DNA from: Streptomyces sp. WMMC940 | GTDB taxonomy: Bacteria; Actinomycetota; Actinomycetes; Streptomycetales; Streptomycetaceae | Direction of reading: 5' to 3' | NCBI RefSeq assembly: GCF_027460265.1 | Contig: NZ_JAPZBC010000001.1 | Location: 2,383,501 to 2,447,500 of the forward strand | Length of the DNA stretch: 64,000 bases | Shown: positions 18,436-27,064 of the stretch, one piece after another | Layout of the letters: the number at the start of each line of letters is the position of its first letter | Position numbering within the stretch: the first letter of the stretch is position 1 | Made by a program: the position numbers and the translations under genes | Notes under the pieces: model-generated | What the model was told of the DNA's origin: nothing | What the model saw: the letters and a program-made list of their open reading frames with translations, nothing else | Databases searched by the model: none

Positions 18436-18496
18436 GCGGTCCGACCGGCCGCGCTGCACAGCCGGTCGGCACTCGAACGCTTCTGCGCCGCCCGGG

Positions 18497-18751
18497 TCAG
18501 CCGGACGGACCCGCGGCCGACTCCTCGTTCGCCCCCTTCGCGTCTTCCGTACCCCGCCCGCGCCCCGCCTCGGGGGCGTCCCGGGTACTGCGCGTGCACG
18601 CGGAGTTGTGACAGGGACCGGGCCCCCACTCCGGGACGAACACACCGAGCACCTTGCGTCGTCTGATGGCGGAACCGACGGGCTGTCCGCAGGTCGGACA
18701 CGTGTACTCGTCCTGCGGGCCGCGGACGGTCCGACGTCCTTCGCTGCCCAT
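18497..18751 (-). CDS. Small hypothetical protein with a zinc-ribbon-like Cys cluster
   Basis: 84-residue protein. CPTCGQPVG and the later PCHNSAC supply two Cys pairs (CxxC and CxxxxC) that could hold one zinc ion around residues 18-48; the last 35 residues are disordered and acidic. Function unknown. The ATG at 18751 has TATCCT 6 bp upstream, which supports both the start and leaderless expression. It lies 74 bp upstream of the DUF6304-like gene on the same strand. Confidence 0.6.
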   Translation of the reverse strand: MGSEGRRTVRGPQDEYTCPTCGQPVGSAIRRRKVLGVFVPEWGPGPCHNSACTRSTRDAPEAGRGRGTEDAKGANEESAAGPSG

Positions 18752-18757
18752 GGATCC

Positions 18758-18763
18758 AGGATA
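18758..18763 (-). promoter_or_regulatory. -10 box TATCCT for a leaderless transcript
   Basis: Minus-strand TATCCT ends 6 bp before the ATG at 18751. Confidence 0.4.
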
Positions 18764-18823
18764 GGGCGGCACGCCCAGGACGAACAGCGCTCACGCGGCC
18801 CGGTGGCCGCCCGGCCCACGCGG

Positions 18824-19408
18824 CTACCGCTTCCTGCGGTACTTCCGTACGAGCACGCCGTTACCGAAGCTGCGCACCCAGTCCAGGGTGAAGTCGGTGA
18901 CGGCGAATCCGGCGCCGAACATGGGCATACCGCTGCCGTAGACCTGGGGATAGGTCTTGATCACCAGTTCGTCGATCTCGTCGAGCAGTTCGCCGGCGAT
19001 CTGCGAGCCGCCGCAGAGGTAGATGCCGAGGTCGCGGTCCTCGGCCTTGAGGGCGCGCACCCTGCCGACCAGGTCGTCGGCGATGATCTCGACGCCCGCG
19101 TCGGGCGACTTCTCCAGCGTGCGCGAGGCGACGTACTCGCGCAGTTGGGCGTAGGGGCTGGTGATCCCGGCGTCGAGCGCCAGTTGGTAACTGGCCCGGC
19201 CCTGGAGCAGGGTGTCGAAGTGCCTGTTCGGGGAGTCCTGGAGGCCCAGCGCCTCTCGCCCCTGGACGGGGATGGTCTCGGGGTACTCGGACTTCAGGAA
19301 CTCCAGGTACTCCCCGTCGACGAAGCCGAACATGGACGAGGCGTCGCCGCTCGGGTCTCCGATGAAGCCGTCGATGGAGCAGGCGATGAAGTACGTGAGG
19401 TGACGCAA
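18824..19408 (-). CDS. Dihydrofolate reductase-like (RibD C-terminal domain) protein
   Basis: 194-residue protein of the DHFR/RibD-C fold. The N-terminal strand LTYFIACSIDGFIG and the NADPH-binding IYLCGGSQIAGELL near residue 128 are characteristic of the YwjB/YyaP-like group found widely in actinobacteria. The catalytic acid typical of true folate reductases is not evident, so the substrate is unknown. The start is a rare TTG at 19408, with GAGGA 5 bp upstream. A convincing promoter lies at 19475-19503. Single-gene unit. Confidence 0.85.
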   Translation of the reverse strand: MRHLTYFIACSIDGFIGDPSGDASSMFGFVDGEYLEFLKSEYPETIPVQGREALGLQDSPNRHFDTLLQGRASYQLALDAGITSPYAQLREYVASRTLEKSPDAGVEIIADDLVGRVRALKAEDRDLGIYLCGGSQIAGELLDEIDELVIKTYPQVYGSGMPMFGAGFAVTDFTLDWVRSFGNGVLVRKYRRKR

Positions 19409-19474
19409 TCCGGTCCTCTGCTGTCGTCGGGGTCCGAGGTCCGGACCGGTCTCGCGGCCCGAACCACTGCATCC

Positions 19475-19503
19475 ATAGTGCTCCAGTCGTAGTGGTTACG
19501 CAA
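19475..19503 (-). promoter_or_regulatory. Sigma70-type promoter of the DHFR-like gene
   Basis: On the minus strand TTGCGT (19503-19498) and CACTAT (19480-19475) are 17 bp apart. AACCACT (19462-19468) and AGTGGTT (19491-19497) flank this region as a 7-bp inverted repeat, a possible operator. Confidence 0.55.
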
Positions 19504-19722
19504 GCGCCTTTTGCGGAAGGCGCGTTGAGGAGGTTCCGGGGGGCGGGCCGCCGATGCCCCGAGGCCCGCGACGGGGCGCGGCGGGTGCACGCGCGGACGC
19601 GACAGCCGGCACGTCGGCGCACGAGCGGCGCGCCGCCGGGGTGGACGACCGCCTCCCGGTACCCGAGCCGAGATGACCCTCCGCCCGCGGTCGTCCCGAC
19701 CGAGCCGACCGGGATCGGCACC
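19504..19722. other. Intergenic interval without a recognisable gene
   Basis: The space between the DHFR-like promoter and the GNAT 3' end shows only Arg/Pro-rich open frames without start-site support. Confidence 0.45.
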
Positions 19723-19747
19723 AGGCGACCGGAGCCGAGCCGGTCGC
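19723..19747 (-). terminator. Candidate terminator downstream of the GNAT gene
   Basis: GGCGACCGG and CCGGTCGCC form a perfect 9-bp stem with a 7-nt loop, ~95 bp after the GNAT stop. Confidence 0.45.
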
Positions 19748-19840
19748 CGGCCCGGACCACCGCCCCGGCTCCGGCTCCGGCCCACCGTGTCCGGCACCGC
19801 GGCCGGCGGCCGTCCGGTGCGCCGGACCGTGGCGCCGACG

Positions 19841-20470
19841 CTACGGAGCGGAGATCCGCCTCGTGCCCTCGGGCCCCGGCGCGGCGGGCTCCCGCCACAT
19901 GGGCCACATCAGCGGGCCGTCGGGAAGCTGGACGGTACGGTCCGTGGGAGCGAAACCGAGCCGCTCGTAGAGCCGGGTGCTGCGGGCACTGCTCGCCTCC
20001 AGATAGGCGGGCAGCCCCTCCCTGTCGCACCGTTCCAGGGCGGGCGCGAGCAGGGCCGTGCCGAGCCCCTCGCCCTGCCGCTCCGGGGAGACGGCGACCA
20101 GCAGCAGGTACTCGTGCGCCCTGCCCCGCGGATGGACGGCACCGGTGAGCCGGCCGACGAGCTCGGCCCGCTCGTTGTCCGGATCGGCGATCTCCCGCAT
20201 CCGGGCGGGGGTGTCGTCCTCCTCCTCGGGCGCCTCCGCGGGCACCTGGAGCCAGAGCGCAGCGGCGGTTCCGTCCTCGGTCATGTCGACCCGCCCCTCG
20301 GCGAGGGCGATGTCGAGGAAGACCCCGAGGAAGACCCCGTGCACCCGGCGGCGGTGGGCCTCGTCGGGGAAGACCCAGCTGCTGACCGGGTCGTGCATGA
20401 ACGCCTCGTCGAGCAGTCGCACCACCGTCCCACGGTCCCGCTCCCCCGCCTGCCGTATCCGTACGCCCAT
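19841..20470 (-). CDS. GNAT-family N-acetyltransferase
   Basis: 209-residue acetyl-CoA-dependent acetyltransferase. The acetyl-CoA pyrophosphate loop is in LLLVAVSPERQGEGLGTALL near residue 125 (Q/RxxGxG/A), followed by GLPAYLEASSARSTRLYERLGF, the usual motif B with its Tyr. Acceptor unknown. The ATG at 20470 has GGAGAGG about 11 bp upstream. It is transcribed in the same direction as the encapsulin operon, but a hairpin at 20526-20544 separates them, so it is probably independent. Confidence 0.88.
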   Translation of the reverse strand: MGVRIRQAGERDRGTVVRLLDEAFMHDPVSSWVFPDEAHRRRVHGVFLGVFLDIALAEGRVDMTEDGTAAALWLQVPAEAPEEEDDTPARMREIADPDNERAELVGRLTGAVHPRGRAHEYLLLVAVSPERQGEGLGTALLAPALERCDREGLPAYLEASSARSTRLYERLGFAPTDRTVQLPDGPLMWPMWREPAAPGPEGTRRISAP

Positions 20471-20525
20471 GCCCGGGCCGCCTCTCCGCGATCGTCAACT
20501 GGCCGCTGCGATATTAGAGTTGCCC

Positions 20526-20544
20526 GCCGGTGTCACGCACCGGC
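20526..20544 (-). terminator. Terminator of the encapsulin-polyprenyl synthase operon
   Basis: GCCGGTG TCACG CACCGGC, a 7-bp stem starting 11 bp after the stop at 20555. Confidence 0.6.
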
Positions 20545-20554
20545 CCGCCCGCGC

Positions 20555-21610
20555 TCAGCGGCTGCGGCGCGTGACGAACTCCGCCAGGGAGAGCAGGTCC
20601 CCCGCCGCCTTGAGGTCCGGCACCGCACGGGACAGCTGCTGAACGGCCCGGGCCATCCGGTCCGCCGCCTGCAGCTGGGCCCAGTCCCGGCCGCCGGCCC
20701 GCTCCACCGCGTCGGCCGCTCGGGCGACCGCCCCGGCGTCCATCGGCCCGGCGTACAGTTCGGCGAGCTCCGCCCCCGCCCCGGTGCCCGAGCCGAGGGC
20801 GGCCACCACCGGCAACGACTTCTTGTGCGCGGCCAGATCGGCGCCCGCGGGCTTGCCCGTGCGGTCCGGGTCGCCCCAGATGCCGATGAGGTCGTCGATC
20901 AACTGGAAGGCCAGGCCCGCCTCCCGCCCGAAGGCGTCCATCGCGGCGATCTCCTCCTCCCCCGCCCCCGCGTACAGCGCGCCGAGAGCACAGGCGCAGC
21001 CCAGCAGCGCCCCGGTCTTGGCCGTTGCCATGGCGAGGCATTCGTCCAGCGAGACCTCCCCCGGTCCGCGCTGCTCGAAGGCGCAGTCGGCCTGCTGGCC
21101 GGCACAGAGCTCGATCACGCAGGCAGCGAGCCGGGCCGAGGCCGCCGCCGCGGCCGGGTGCCGGTCCTCCGCCAGCAGCCGCAGCGCCAGGGCCAGCATG
21201 GCGTCGCCCGCGACGATGGCGTCCGGGGTGCCGAACACCGTCCAGGCGGTGGGCCGGTGCCGGCGGGTCGCGTCCTCGTCGATCACGTCGTCGTGGAGCA
21301 GCGTGAAGTTGTGCGCCAGTTCGACGGCCGCGGCGGCGCGCACCGCCTGCTGCGGCTCCCCGCCCAGCGCCCGGGCGGCGGCGAGCACCAAGGCGGGCCG
21401 GATCGCCTTGCCCGCCGCCCCGGCGGCCGGCGTGCCGTCGGCGTGCTCCCAGCCGAAGTGGTACATCGCGACTCGGCGCATGGAACCGGGAAGGGACTCG
21501 ACGGTGTCCCGCAGCCGGGGGTCGACGGCGCTGCGGGTGCGTTCCAGGAGCCGCGCCGCCTCATGGGCGTCGGTGGCGGCGGCGTCCGGACTGGTCATGG
21601 TCACGGTCAC
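20555..21610 (-). CDS. Polyprenyl (geranylgeranyl-type) diphosphate synthase, likely encapsulin cargo
   Basis: 351-residue trans-isoprenyl diphosphate synthase that extends allylic diphosphates with isopentenyl diphosphate. The first Asp-rich motif is HDDVIDED (DDxxD) near residue 108, and the second is in FQLIDDLIGIWGDPDRTGK near residue 232; magnesium and diphosphates bind there. K/R residues for IPP binding are present (GKAIRP). It lies 78 bp after the encapsulin shell gene on the same strand. In family 2B encapsulin operons polyprenyl synthases and terpene cyclases are the known partner classes, so it is inferred to be encapsulated. The first ~30 residues look disordered and could be the targeting segment. 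Start uncertain among GTG 21610, GTG 21604 and ATG 21598. Confidence 0.9.
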   Translation of the reverse strand: MTVTMTSPDAAATDAHEAARLLERTRSAVDPRLRDTVESLPGSMRRVAMYHFGWEHADGTPAAGAAGKAIRPALVLAAARALGGEPQQAVRAAAAVELAHNFTLLHDDVIDEDATRRHRPTAWTVFGTPDAIVAGDAMLALALRLLAEDRHPAAAAASARLAACVIELCAGQQADCAFEQRGPGEVSLDECLAMATAKTGALLGCACALGALYAGAGEEEIAAMDAFGREAGLAFQLIDDLIGIWGDPDRTGKPAGADLAAHKKSLPVVAALGSGTGAGAELAELYAGPMDAGAVARAADAVERAGGRDWAQLQAADRMARAVQQLSRAVPDLKAAGDLLSLAEFVTRRSR

Positions 21611-21688
21611 GTCCTCTGCTGAAGGGATGGGGCGGGGCGGCGCCGGGCCGCCCCCGCCGGATCGGCGCCGGACGAGCGGCTCCGGGCG

Positions 21689-23113
21689 TCAGCGCCAGCG
21701 GCTCACCTCGACGTTCTCCAGCACACCGAGGGCGTCCGGCACCAGGACGGCCGCCGAGTAGTAGGCCGTGACCAGGTAGGAGATGATCGCCTGCTCGTCG
21801 ATGCCCATGAAGCGCACGGAGAGGCTGGGTTCGATCTCGTCGGGGATGCCGGTCTGGTGCAGGCCGACCACCCCCTGGTCCTCCTCGCCCGTACGCATGC
21901 AGATGATCGAGGTGGTCCGGGCGTCCGAGATCGGGATCTTGTTGCACGGGAAGATCGGTACACCGCGCCAGGCGGGGATGCGGTTCCCCCCGATGTCGAC
22001 GGTGTCCGGGTAGATGCCCCGCCTGCTGCACTCCCGGCCGAAGGCGGCGATGGCCCTGGGGTGGGCGAGGAAGAGCTTGGAGCCGCGCCGCCGGGACAGC
22101 AGCTCGTCCATGTCGTCCGGCCCCGGCACGCCGTCGTGGGGCTGCAGCCTCTGACCGTAGTCGCAGTTGGCCAGGAGCCCGAACTGCTTGTTGTTGACGA
22201 GTTCGTCCTCCTGACGCTCGCGCAGCGCCTCGACCGTCAGCCGCAACTGCTGCTCGGTCTGGTTCATCGGCTGGTTGTAGAGGTCCGCGACGCGGCTGTG
22301 GACCTTCAGCACGGTCTGGGCGACGCTCAGTTCGTACTCGCGGGGGGCGGCCTCGTAGTCGACGTAGGTGTGCGGGACGACGGCCTCGCCGACATGGCCG
22401 GCGGAGAGGTCGATGGCGGCCTCCCCGTACCTGTTGGTCCGCTGGTGGGGGATCGACGCCACGGACAGGAGATGGCCTGCGAGGGACTCGGCGCGGTCCG
22501 CGAGGGTCAGCACGTCCTGCCGGGTGAGCTCCAGCGCGACGCACGCGGTGCCGGCCCGGGCGGTGAACTCCCAGACGGCGTCGCCGTCGACCAGCGACCT
22601 GTCACCGAAGTAGGAGCCGTCGGCGAGGACGCCGAGCACGGCCTCGTCGCCGTAGGGACCGGTGCCGATCTGCTCCACCCGGCCGTGCGCGAGCAGGAAC
22701 ACCCGGTCCGCCGTCTCGCCCTTGGCCGCCAGTACGTCGCCCGGCGCGAACCGCACCTGCCGGCAGCGCTGGGCCATCTCGCGCAGCACGGCCTCGTCGT
22801 CGTACCCCCGCAGGGGCGGCAGCTCACCGAGCTCGGCCGGGATGACCTCGACCTGGCTGCCCGTCTGGACGAAGGTGACGCGCCCGTCGCCCACCGAGTA
22901 GCTGAGCCGACGGTTCACCCGGTACGTACCGCCCTGCACCTGGACCCAGGGCAGCATCCGCAGCAGCCACCGGGAGGTGATCTCCTGCATCTGGGGCGCC
23001 GACTTGGTGGTGGTCGCCAGGTTCCGCGCGGCGGCCGTACCGAGACTCTGCTGCGGCAGTGCCGCGTCCTGGCCGCCCTCACGCACCTCGTCACCAACCG
23101 AACCAACCGACAT
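21689..23113 (-). CDS. Family 2B encapsulin shell protein with a cyclic-nucleotide-binding domain (EshA-like)
   Basis: 474-residue shell protein. The N-terminal ~90 residues and the C-terminal part (from about residue 215) form the HK97-type encapsulin fold. A cNMP-binding domain is inserted around residues 95-205 ([22 protein letters not shown], then [10 protein letters not shown]). Features shared with EshA of S. griseus/S. coelicolor include [38 protein letters not shown] and the end [11 protein letters not shown]. Known biology: EshA affects ppGpp and antibiotic production, and family 2B shells are two-component cargo systems. The ATG at 23113 has AAGGAG 4 bp upstream. First gene of the operon with the polyprenyl synthase. 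Confidence 0.93.
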   Translation of the reverse strand: MSVGSVGDEVREGGQDAALPQQSLGTAAARNLATTTKSAPQMQEITSRWLLRMLPWVQVQGGTYRVNRRLSYSVGDGRVTFVQTGSQVEVIPAELGELPPLRGYDDEAVLREMAQRCRQVRFAPGDVLAAKGETADRVFLLAHGRVEQIGTGPYGDEAVLGVLADGSYFGDRSLVDGDAVWEFTARAGTACVALELTRQDVLTLADRAESLAGHLLSVASIPHQRTNRYGEAAIDLSAGHVGEAVVPHTYVDYEAAPREYELSVAQTVLKVHSRVADLYNQPMNQTEQQLRLTVEALRERQEDELVNNKQFGLLANCDYGQRLQPHDGVPGPDDMDELLSRRRGSKLFLAHPRAIAAFGRECSRRGIYPDTVDIGGNRIPAWRGVPIFPCNKIPISDARTTSIICMRTGEEDQGVVGLHQTGIPDEIEPSLSVRFMGIDEQAIISYLVTAYYSAAVLVPDALGVLENVEVSRWR

Positions 23114-23350
23114 GGGACTCCTTCGCAATCATGGATTGACCTGCGACGAAGAGCCTTCCAGCACGCTGTGCGGGCGCGCCATTACACAAATGAGTGGGAC
23201 TAGACCGGGATGTGCGGGGCATGGCGTGCGTTTTCCGCCCGATCGGCGCACTGGCCGGATCGGCTCGCACAGCGCCCGAACGGATCGCCTGGTCACGGGG
23301 GTTGGGGTAGAAGCCACGTACGAACACTTCCAGCCGTGAAGGAGTCGGCC

Positions 23351-23941
23351 ATGGCCCCACCCATGTCCGCGGACAGCTTCCTCGACGCACTGCGCGACGA
23401 GGGGCTGACGGTCGTCCAGGTCGGCGACTGGCGCACCCACAACCGCAACCACAAAGGCCCCTGGGGTCCCGTGCACGGGGTGATGATCCATCACACCGCC
23501 ACCAGGGGCACCGCGGACACCGTACGCATCTGTCGCGACGGCTACGCGGGCCTGCCCGGTCCGCTGTGCCACGGCGTCATCGCCAAGGACGGCAAGGTCC
23601 ACCTGGTCGGCTACGGCAGGGCCAACCACGCCGGGCTCGGCGACGACGACGTGCTGCGCGCCGTCATCGCCGAGAAGGCGCTCCCTCCCGACGACGAGGC
23701 GAACACGGACGGGAACCGGCACTTCTACGGATTCGAGTGCGAGAACCTCGGCGACGGCGGGGACCCCTGGCCGGAGGTCCAGCTGGAGGCCGTCGAGAAG
23801 GCGGCCGCCGCCGTCTGCCGGCGCCACGGGTGGAACGCCCGGTCGGTGATCGGGCACCTGGAGTGGCAGCCGGGGAAGATCGACCCGCGGGGCTTCACGA
23901 TGAACGCCATGCGCGCCCGGATCACGGAACGGCTCAAATGA
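23351..23941 (+). CDS. Peptidoglycan recognition / N-acetylmuramoyl-L-alanine amidase domain protein
   Basis: 196-residue amidase_2/PGRP-type protein. HGVMIHHTATRGTAD supplies the first zinc ligand (His) near residue 39, LCHGVIAKDGKVHLVGYGRANHAG the central segment, and IGHLEWQPGKIDPRG the last ligand region (His and Lys/Asp). No signal peptide or membrane anchor is seen, unlike secreted autolysins, so its site of action is unclear; a phage-endolysin-like or leaderless export route is possible. AAGGAG lies 6 bp before the ATG. It is divergent from the encapsulin gene. Confidence 0.88.
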   Translation: MAPPMSADSFLDALRDEGLTVVQVGDWRTHNRNHKGPWGPVHGVMIHHTATRGTADTVRICRDGYAGLPGPLCHGVIAKDGKVHLVGYGRANHAGLGDDDVLRAVIAEKALPPDDEANTDGNRHFYGFECENLGDGGDPWPEVQLEAVEKAAAAVCRRHGWNARSVIGHLEWQPGKIDPRGFTMNAMRARITERLK

Positions 23942-24014
23942 CGCGGTCCGTGTGAACCGGGCGCCCCGACCGTCCCGCCGGGCACGGCGGGGTGAACGTC
24001 TCGGCAGGGGCGGC

Positions 24015-24020
24015 GAGAAT
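24015..24020 (+). promoter_or_regulatory. Weak -10-like box GAGAAT before a GTG start
   Basis: GAGAAT lies 6 bp before the GTG at 24027, the same spacing as the leaderless promoters in this window. It deviates from TANNNT at its first base. Confidence 0.3.
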
Positions 24021-24026
24021 GGCGGG

Positions 24027-24941
24027 GTGAACGTGTTCGACCTCGCCGCCCTCCGGCCCCGGCTGCCCTCCCCCCTGGAACCGGTGGCGGACGAGCGCTT
24101 CGCGCGGCACGGGGTGCGCCTGCTGCTCAAACGGGACGACCTCATCCATCCGGACCTGCCGGGCAACAAGTGGCGCAAGCTGGCACCGAACCTCCGCGCG
24201 GCGGCGGGCCGCACCGTGCTGACCTTCGGCGGCGCGTACTCCAACCACCTGCGCGCCACGGCCGCCGCCGGGCGGCTGCTCGGCTTCCCCACGGTCGGCG
24301 TCGTCCGGGGCGACGAGCTCGCCGGGAAGCCCCTCAACGCGTCGCTGGCCGCCTGCGCCGCCGACGGTATGCGGCTGCACTTCGTGGACCGGGCCACCTA
24401 CCGCCGCGCGTCCGATCCGGAGGTGCTCGGGGGGCTCCTGGAACGCTTCGGGGGGCCGGAGCGGTGCCGGGTCGTTCCCGAGGGCGGCAGCAACGCCCTC
24501 GCGGTACGGGGTTGCACGGTGCTCGGCCGCGAACTCCGCGGCGAGGCCGATGTGGCGGCCGTGGCGTGCGGGACGGGCGGCACGCTCGCGGGGCTCGCCG
24601 CCGGACTCGGGGACGGAGCGCGGGCACTCGGTTTCCCCGTGCTCAGGGGAGGCTTCCTCGGCGAGCGGACGGGCGCCCTCCAGAAGGAGGCGTTCGGCGG
24701 ACCGGCCGGCGACTGGTCGCTCGACGAGCGGTTCCACTTCGGCGGCTACGCGCGTGTCCCGCCCGCCCTCGACGCGTTCGCGCGGGATTTCGAAGCACGT
24801 CACGGACTGCCCGTGGAACGTCTCTATGTCGCCAAAATGCTCTACGGGCTCGTCGCCCTCGCGGGCGAGGGCGCGTTCCCGCCCGGGACCACCGTCGCCG
24901 CGGTGATCACCGGCCGGCCTCAGTCCGCGGCCTCGCGGTAG
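24027..24941 (+). CDS. 1-aminocyclopropane-1-carboxylate deaminase / D-cysteine desulfhydrase family protein
   Basis: 304-residue fold-type II PLP enzyme. HPDLPGNKWRKLAPNLR carries the PLP lysine near residue 42, TFGGAYSNHLRATAAAG binds the substrate carboxylate, and VACGTGGTLAGLAAGL near residue 180 binds the PLP phosphate. The family splits into ACC deaminases and D-cysteine desulfhydrases, and sequence inspection alone does not decide between them. The GTG at 24027 was chosen from the alignment-like start MNVFDLAALRPRL. The last 22 bp overlap the antiporter 3' end on the other strand. Confidence 0.87.
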   Translation: MNVFDLAALRPRLPSPLEPVADERFARHGVRLLLKRDDLIHPDLPGNKWRKLAPNLRAAAGRTVLTFGGAYSNHLRATAAAGRLLGFPTVGVVRGDELAGKPLNASLAACAADGMRLHFVDRATYRRASDPEVLGGLLERFGGPERCRVVPEGGSNALAVRGCTVLGRELRGEADVAAVACGTGGTLAGLAAGLGDGARALGFPVLRGGFLGERTGALQKEAFGGPAGDWSLDERFHFGGYARVPPALDAFARDFEARHGLPVERLYVAKMLYGLVALAGEGAFPPGTTVAAVITGRPQSAASR

Positions 24942-26518
24942 GCGGCCGCCTCCTCGAGATCCAGCCGCCGCAGCAGCGCCCGCATCATCTCGTCGTCGAT
25001 CCGCCGTTCGTCCCGCAGCCGCACGAACACCTCGCGCTCGGCCTGGATCACCTCACGGGTGAGGCGGTGGTAGGTGTCGTCCGCGGACTCGCCCGTGGCG
25101 GGGTTGACCGCCCCGAGCCGCTCCCAGGGCGAGTTCCTGCGCCGCTCCAGGACCGCGCGCAGTCGGTCGTGCAGCGGCTCCGGGAGGGCGTTGACCGGAT
25201 CGGCGACGAGCTCCTCCAGGCGTCGCTCCGCGGCCCGGGACGCCTCGCTCTGCGCCTGCGCCTCGACCAGGGTGACGCTCCGTCGGTCGCGCTCCGGGAG
25301 CCTCAGGACGCGGATCAGCGCCGGCAGGCTGAGCCCCTGCACGACCAGGGTGCCGATCACCGTGGTGAAGGTGAGGAACAGGATCAGGTTGCGTGCCGGG
25401 AAGGGCTCCCCGTCCGCCGTCAGGATCGGGATGGAGAAGGCGATCGCCAGGGACACCACGCCCCGCATGCCGGCCCAGCCGACGATCACCGGGGTCCGCC
25501 AGTCCACCCCGGGCTCGCGTTCCCTGATGCGCTTGGACAGCATGCGCGGGACGAAGGTCCCGGGGAAGACCCACACGAAGCGGGACACGACCACGACGAC
25601 GAAGACGACCACGGCGTACCAGGCGGCCTCCTGGACCGAGAACGAACCGAGCTTCCGCACCACCTGAGCCAGTTGCAGTCCGATCAGCGCGAAGACGGCC
25701 GACTCGAGGATGAAGGCGACCATCCGCCAGACCGCCTCCTCCTGGAGTCGGGTGGCGAAGTCGACCTGCCAGGACCGGTGCCCGAGGAAGAGGGCGACGA
25801 CCACGACGGCCAGCACGCCGGAGGCATGGACGTGCTCCGCGGCGGCGTAGGCGACGAAGGGGATCAGCAGGGACAGGGTGTTCTGCAGCAGGGGCTCCCG
25901 GAGATGGGTGCGCAGCCAGTGGATCGGCACCATCAGCACCAGGCCGACGCCGATGCCGCCGGCCGCCGCGACGAGGAACATCAGGACGCCCTCCCCCCAG
26001 GTGATGCCCTCGCCGACGGCCGCCGCCAGCGCCACCCGGTACGCGGTGATCGCGGTGGCGTCGTTCACCAGGGACTCGCCCTGGAGGATCGTGGTGATCC
26101 GGCCGGGCAGCCGGAGCTTGCGGGCGACCGCGGTCGCCGCCACGGCGTCCGGCGGGGCGACCACGGCGCCCAGCACCAGCGCCGCGGTCAGCGGCAGGCC
26201 GGGGATCACCAGGTGCGCCGCCCACCCCACGACGAGGGTCGCGAAGAGCGTGTAGCCGACGGACAGCAGGGCGATCGGCCTGATGTTGGCCCGCAGGTCG
26301 AGGTACGAGCTGTCGACGGCCGCGATGTGCAGCAGCGGCGGCAGGATCAGCGGCAGGACGATGTGCGGGTCCAGCGTGTAGTCGGGGACGCCCGGCAGGT
26401 ACGAGGCGACCAGGCCGACGGCGACCAGCAGCAGGGGCGCGGGCACCACCGTCCTGCGGGCGATACCCGCGACCGCGGCGCTCGCCGCGACCAGCGCCAC
26501 CACCGACAATGCCTCCAT
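24920..26518 (-). CDS. Na+/H+ antiporter (CPA1/NhaP type)
   Basis: 532-residue inner-membrane antiporter. About 12 membrane helices occupy the first ~410 residues. GAVVAPPDAVAATAVARKLRLP and GESLVNDATAITAYRVAL hold the conserved ND ion-binding pair (near residues 150-160), and GWAGMRGVVSLAIAFSIP is the conserved late helix with its Arg. A ~120-residue charged cytoplasmic tail follows and may be regulatory. It exports Na+ (or K+) in exchange for protons. The ATG at 26518 has GAGGGGCGG upstream. It is divergent from the UBP zinc-finger gene. Confidence 0.93.
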   Translation of the reverse strand: MEALSVVALVAASAAVAGIARRTVVPAPLLLVAVGLVASYLPGVPDYTLDPHIVLPLILPPLLHIAAVDSSYLDLRANIRPIALLSVGYTLFATLVVGWAAHLVIPGLPLTAALVLGAVVAPPDAVAATAVARKLRLPGRITTILQGESLVNDATAITAYRVALAAAVGEGITWGEGVLMFLVAAAGGIGVGLVLMVPIHWLRTHLREPLLQNTLSLLIPFVAYAAAEHVHASGVLAVVVVALFLGHRSWQVDFATRLQEEAVWRMVAFILESAVFALIGLQLAQVVRKLGSFSVQEAAWYAVVVFVVVVVSRFVWVFPGTFVPRMLSKRIREREPGVDWRTPVIVGWAGMRGVVSLAIAFSIPILTADGEPFPARNLILFLTFTTVIGTLVVQGLSLPALIRVLRLPERDRRSVTLVEAQAQSEASRAAERRLEELVADPVNALPEPLHDRLRAVLERRRNSPWERLGAVNPATGESADDTYHRLTREVIQAEREVFVRLRDERRIDDEMMRALLRRLDLEEAAAYREAAD

Positions 26519-26548
26519 GATCCGCCCCTCGCCCGCTCACCCACGTCG

Positions 26549-26554
26549 TAACCT
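26549..26554 (+). promoter_or_regulatory. -10 box TAACCT for a leaderless transcript
   Basis: TAACCT ends 7 bp before the ATG at 26562. Confidence 0.45.
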
Positions 26555-26561
26555 GGCCATC

Positions 26562-26822
26562 ATGAGCGAGTGCCCGCACCTTCTCGACCTGCCGCGCCCC
26601 GAACCCGCACCCCTCAGCGACACGTGCCTCGCGTGCCGGGCGGCGGGGACGCACCCGGTGCAGCTGCGGGTCTGTCTGACGTGCGGGCACGTGGGATGCT
26701 GCGACTCGTCGCCGGGCCGGCACGCGTCGCACCACTCCGAGCAGGAGGGACATCCGGTGATGCGTACCCTGGAGCACGGAGAGAGCTGGCGATGGTGCTT
26801 TCCGGACGGTTCGATCGTCTGA
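26562..26822 (+). CDS. UBP-type zinc-finger protein
   Basis: 86-residue protein made of one ubiquitin-protease-type zinc finger. Cys/His ligands are spread through SECPHLLDLPRP, SDTCLACRAAG, RVCLTCGHVGCCD and HASHHSEQEGHPVM, in the order seen in bacterial zf-UBP proteins. In eukaryotes this fold binds the ubiquitin C-terminus; the bacterial role is unknown. Start ATG 26562, with a leaderless-type promoter. It is divergent from the antiporter gene; small zf-UBP genes are often found beside such antiporters in actinomycetes, which may mean a shared function. Confidence 0.88.
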   Translation: MSECPHLLDLPRPEPAPLSDTCLACRAAGTHPVQLRVCLTCGHVGCCDSSPGRHASHHSEQEGHPVMRTLEHGESWRWCFPDGSIV

Positions 26823-26891
26823 CGTCTGGGTACGTCAAAGCTCCGCCGATTTCTCGCAATTGAGGACCGCCGAACACTAGCCACTGTGCGT

Positions 26892-26912
26892 ACTCATGTG
26901 CTTACCATGAGT
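26892..26912. promoter_or_regulatory. Inverted repeat in the rshA-sigH promoter region
   Basis: ACTCATG and CATGAGT are perfect 7-bp arms around a 7-bp spacer. About 10 bp downstream lies GGGTAG (near 26931), which resembles the -10 element of SigB/SigH-type promoters (GGGTAC/T). In S. coelicolor this operon has several promoters and a BldD site; which applies here cannot be decided by eye. Confidence 0.45.
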
Positions 26913-27064
26913 GACAGAGTCGGGTAGGGGTCCCGGCGACACGGCACCATGGATCGCGATAGCGTCGCCAGTCGAGGTACTGGCTGCGCACCGACGCGCA
27001 GTACTCGGCTCCGGGACCGCCCTTCCGGAGCCTCGATCGACCTTGTGCCACCTTGGAGGTGAGG

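Noticed and set aside
17891..18666. Continuation of the snapalysin frame to a 483-residue protein
   Set aside because: An artefact of the G4 frameshift; the extension crosses a strong terminator and is antisense to the DUF6304-like gene.
19492..20148. 218-codon plus-strand frame in the gap before the GNAT gene
   Set aside because: Arg/Pro/Ala-only composition, no start support, and mostly antisense to the acetyltransferase.
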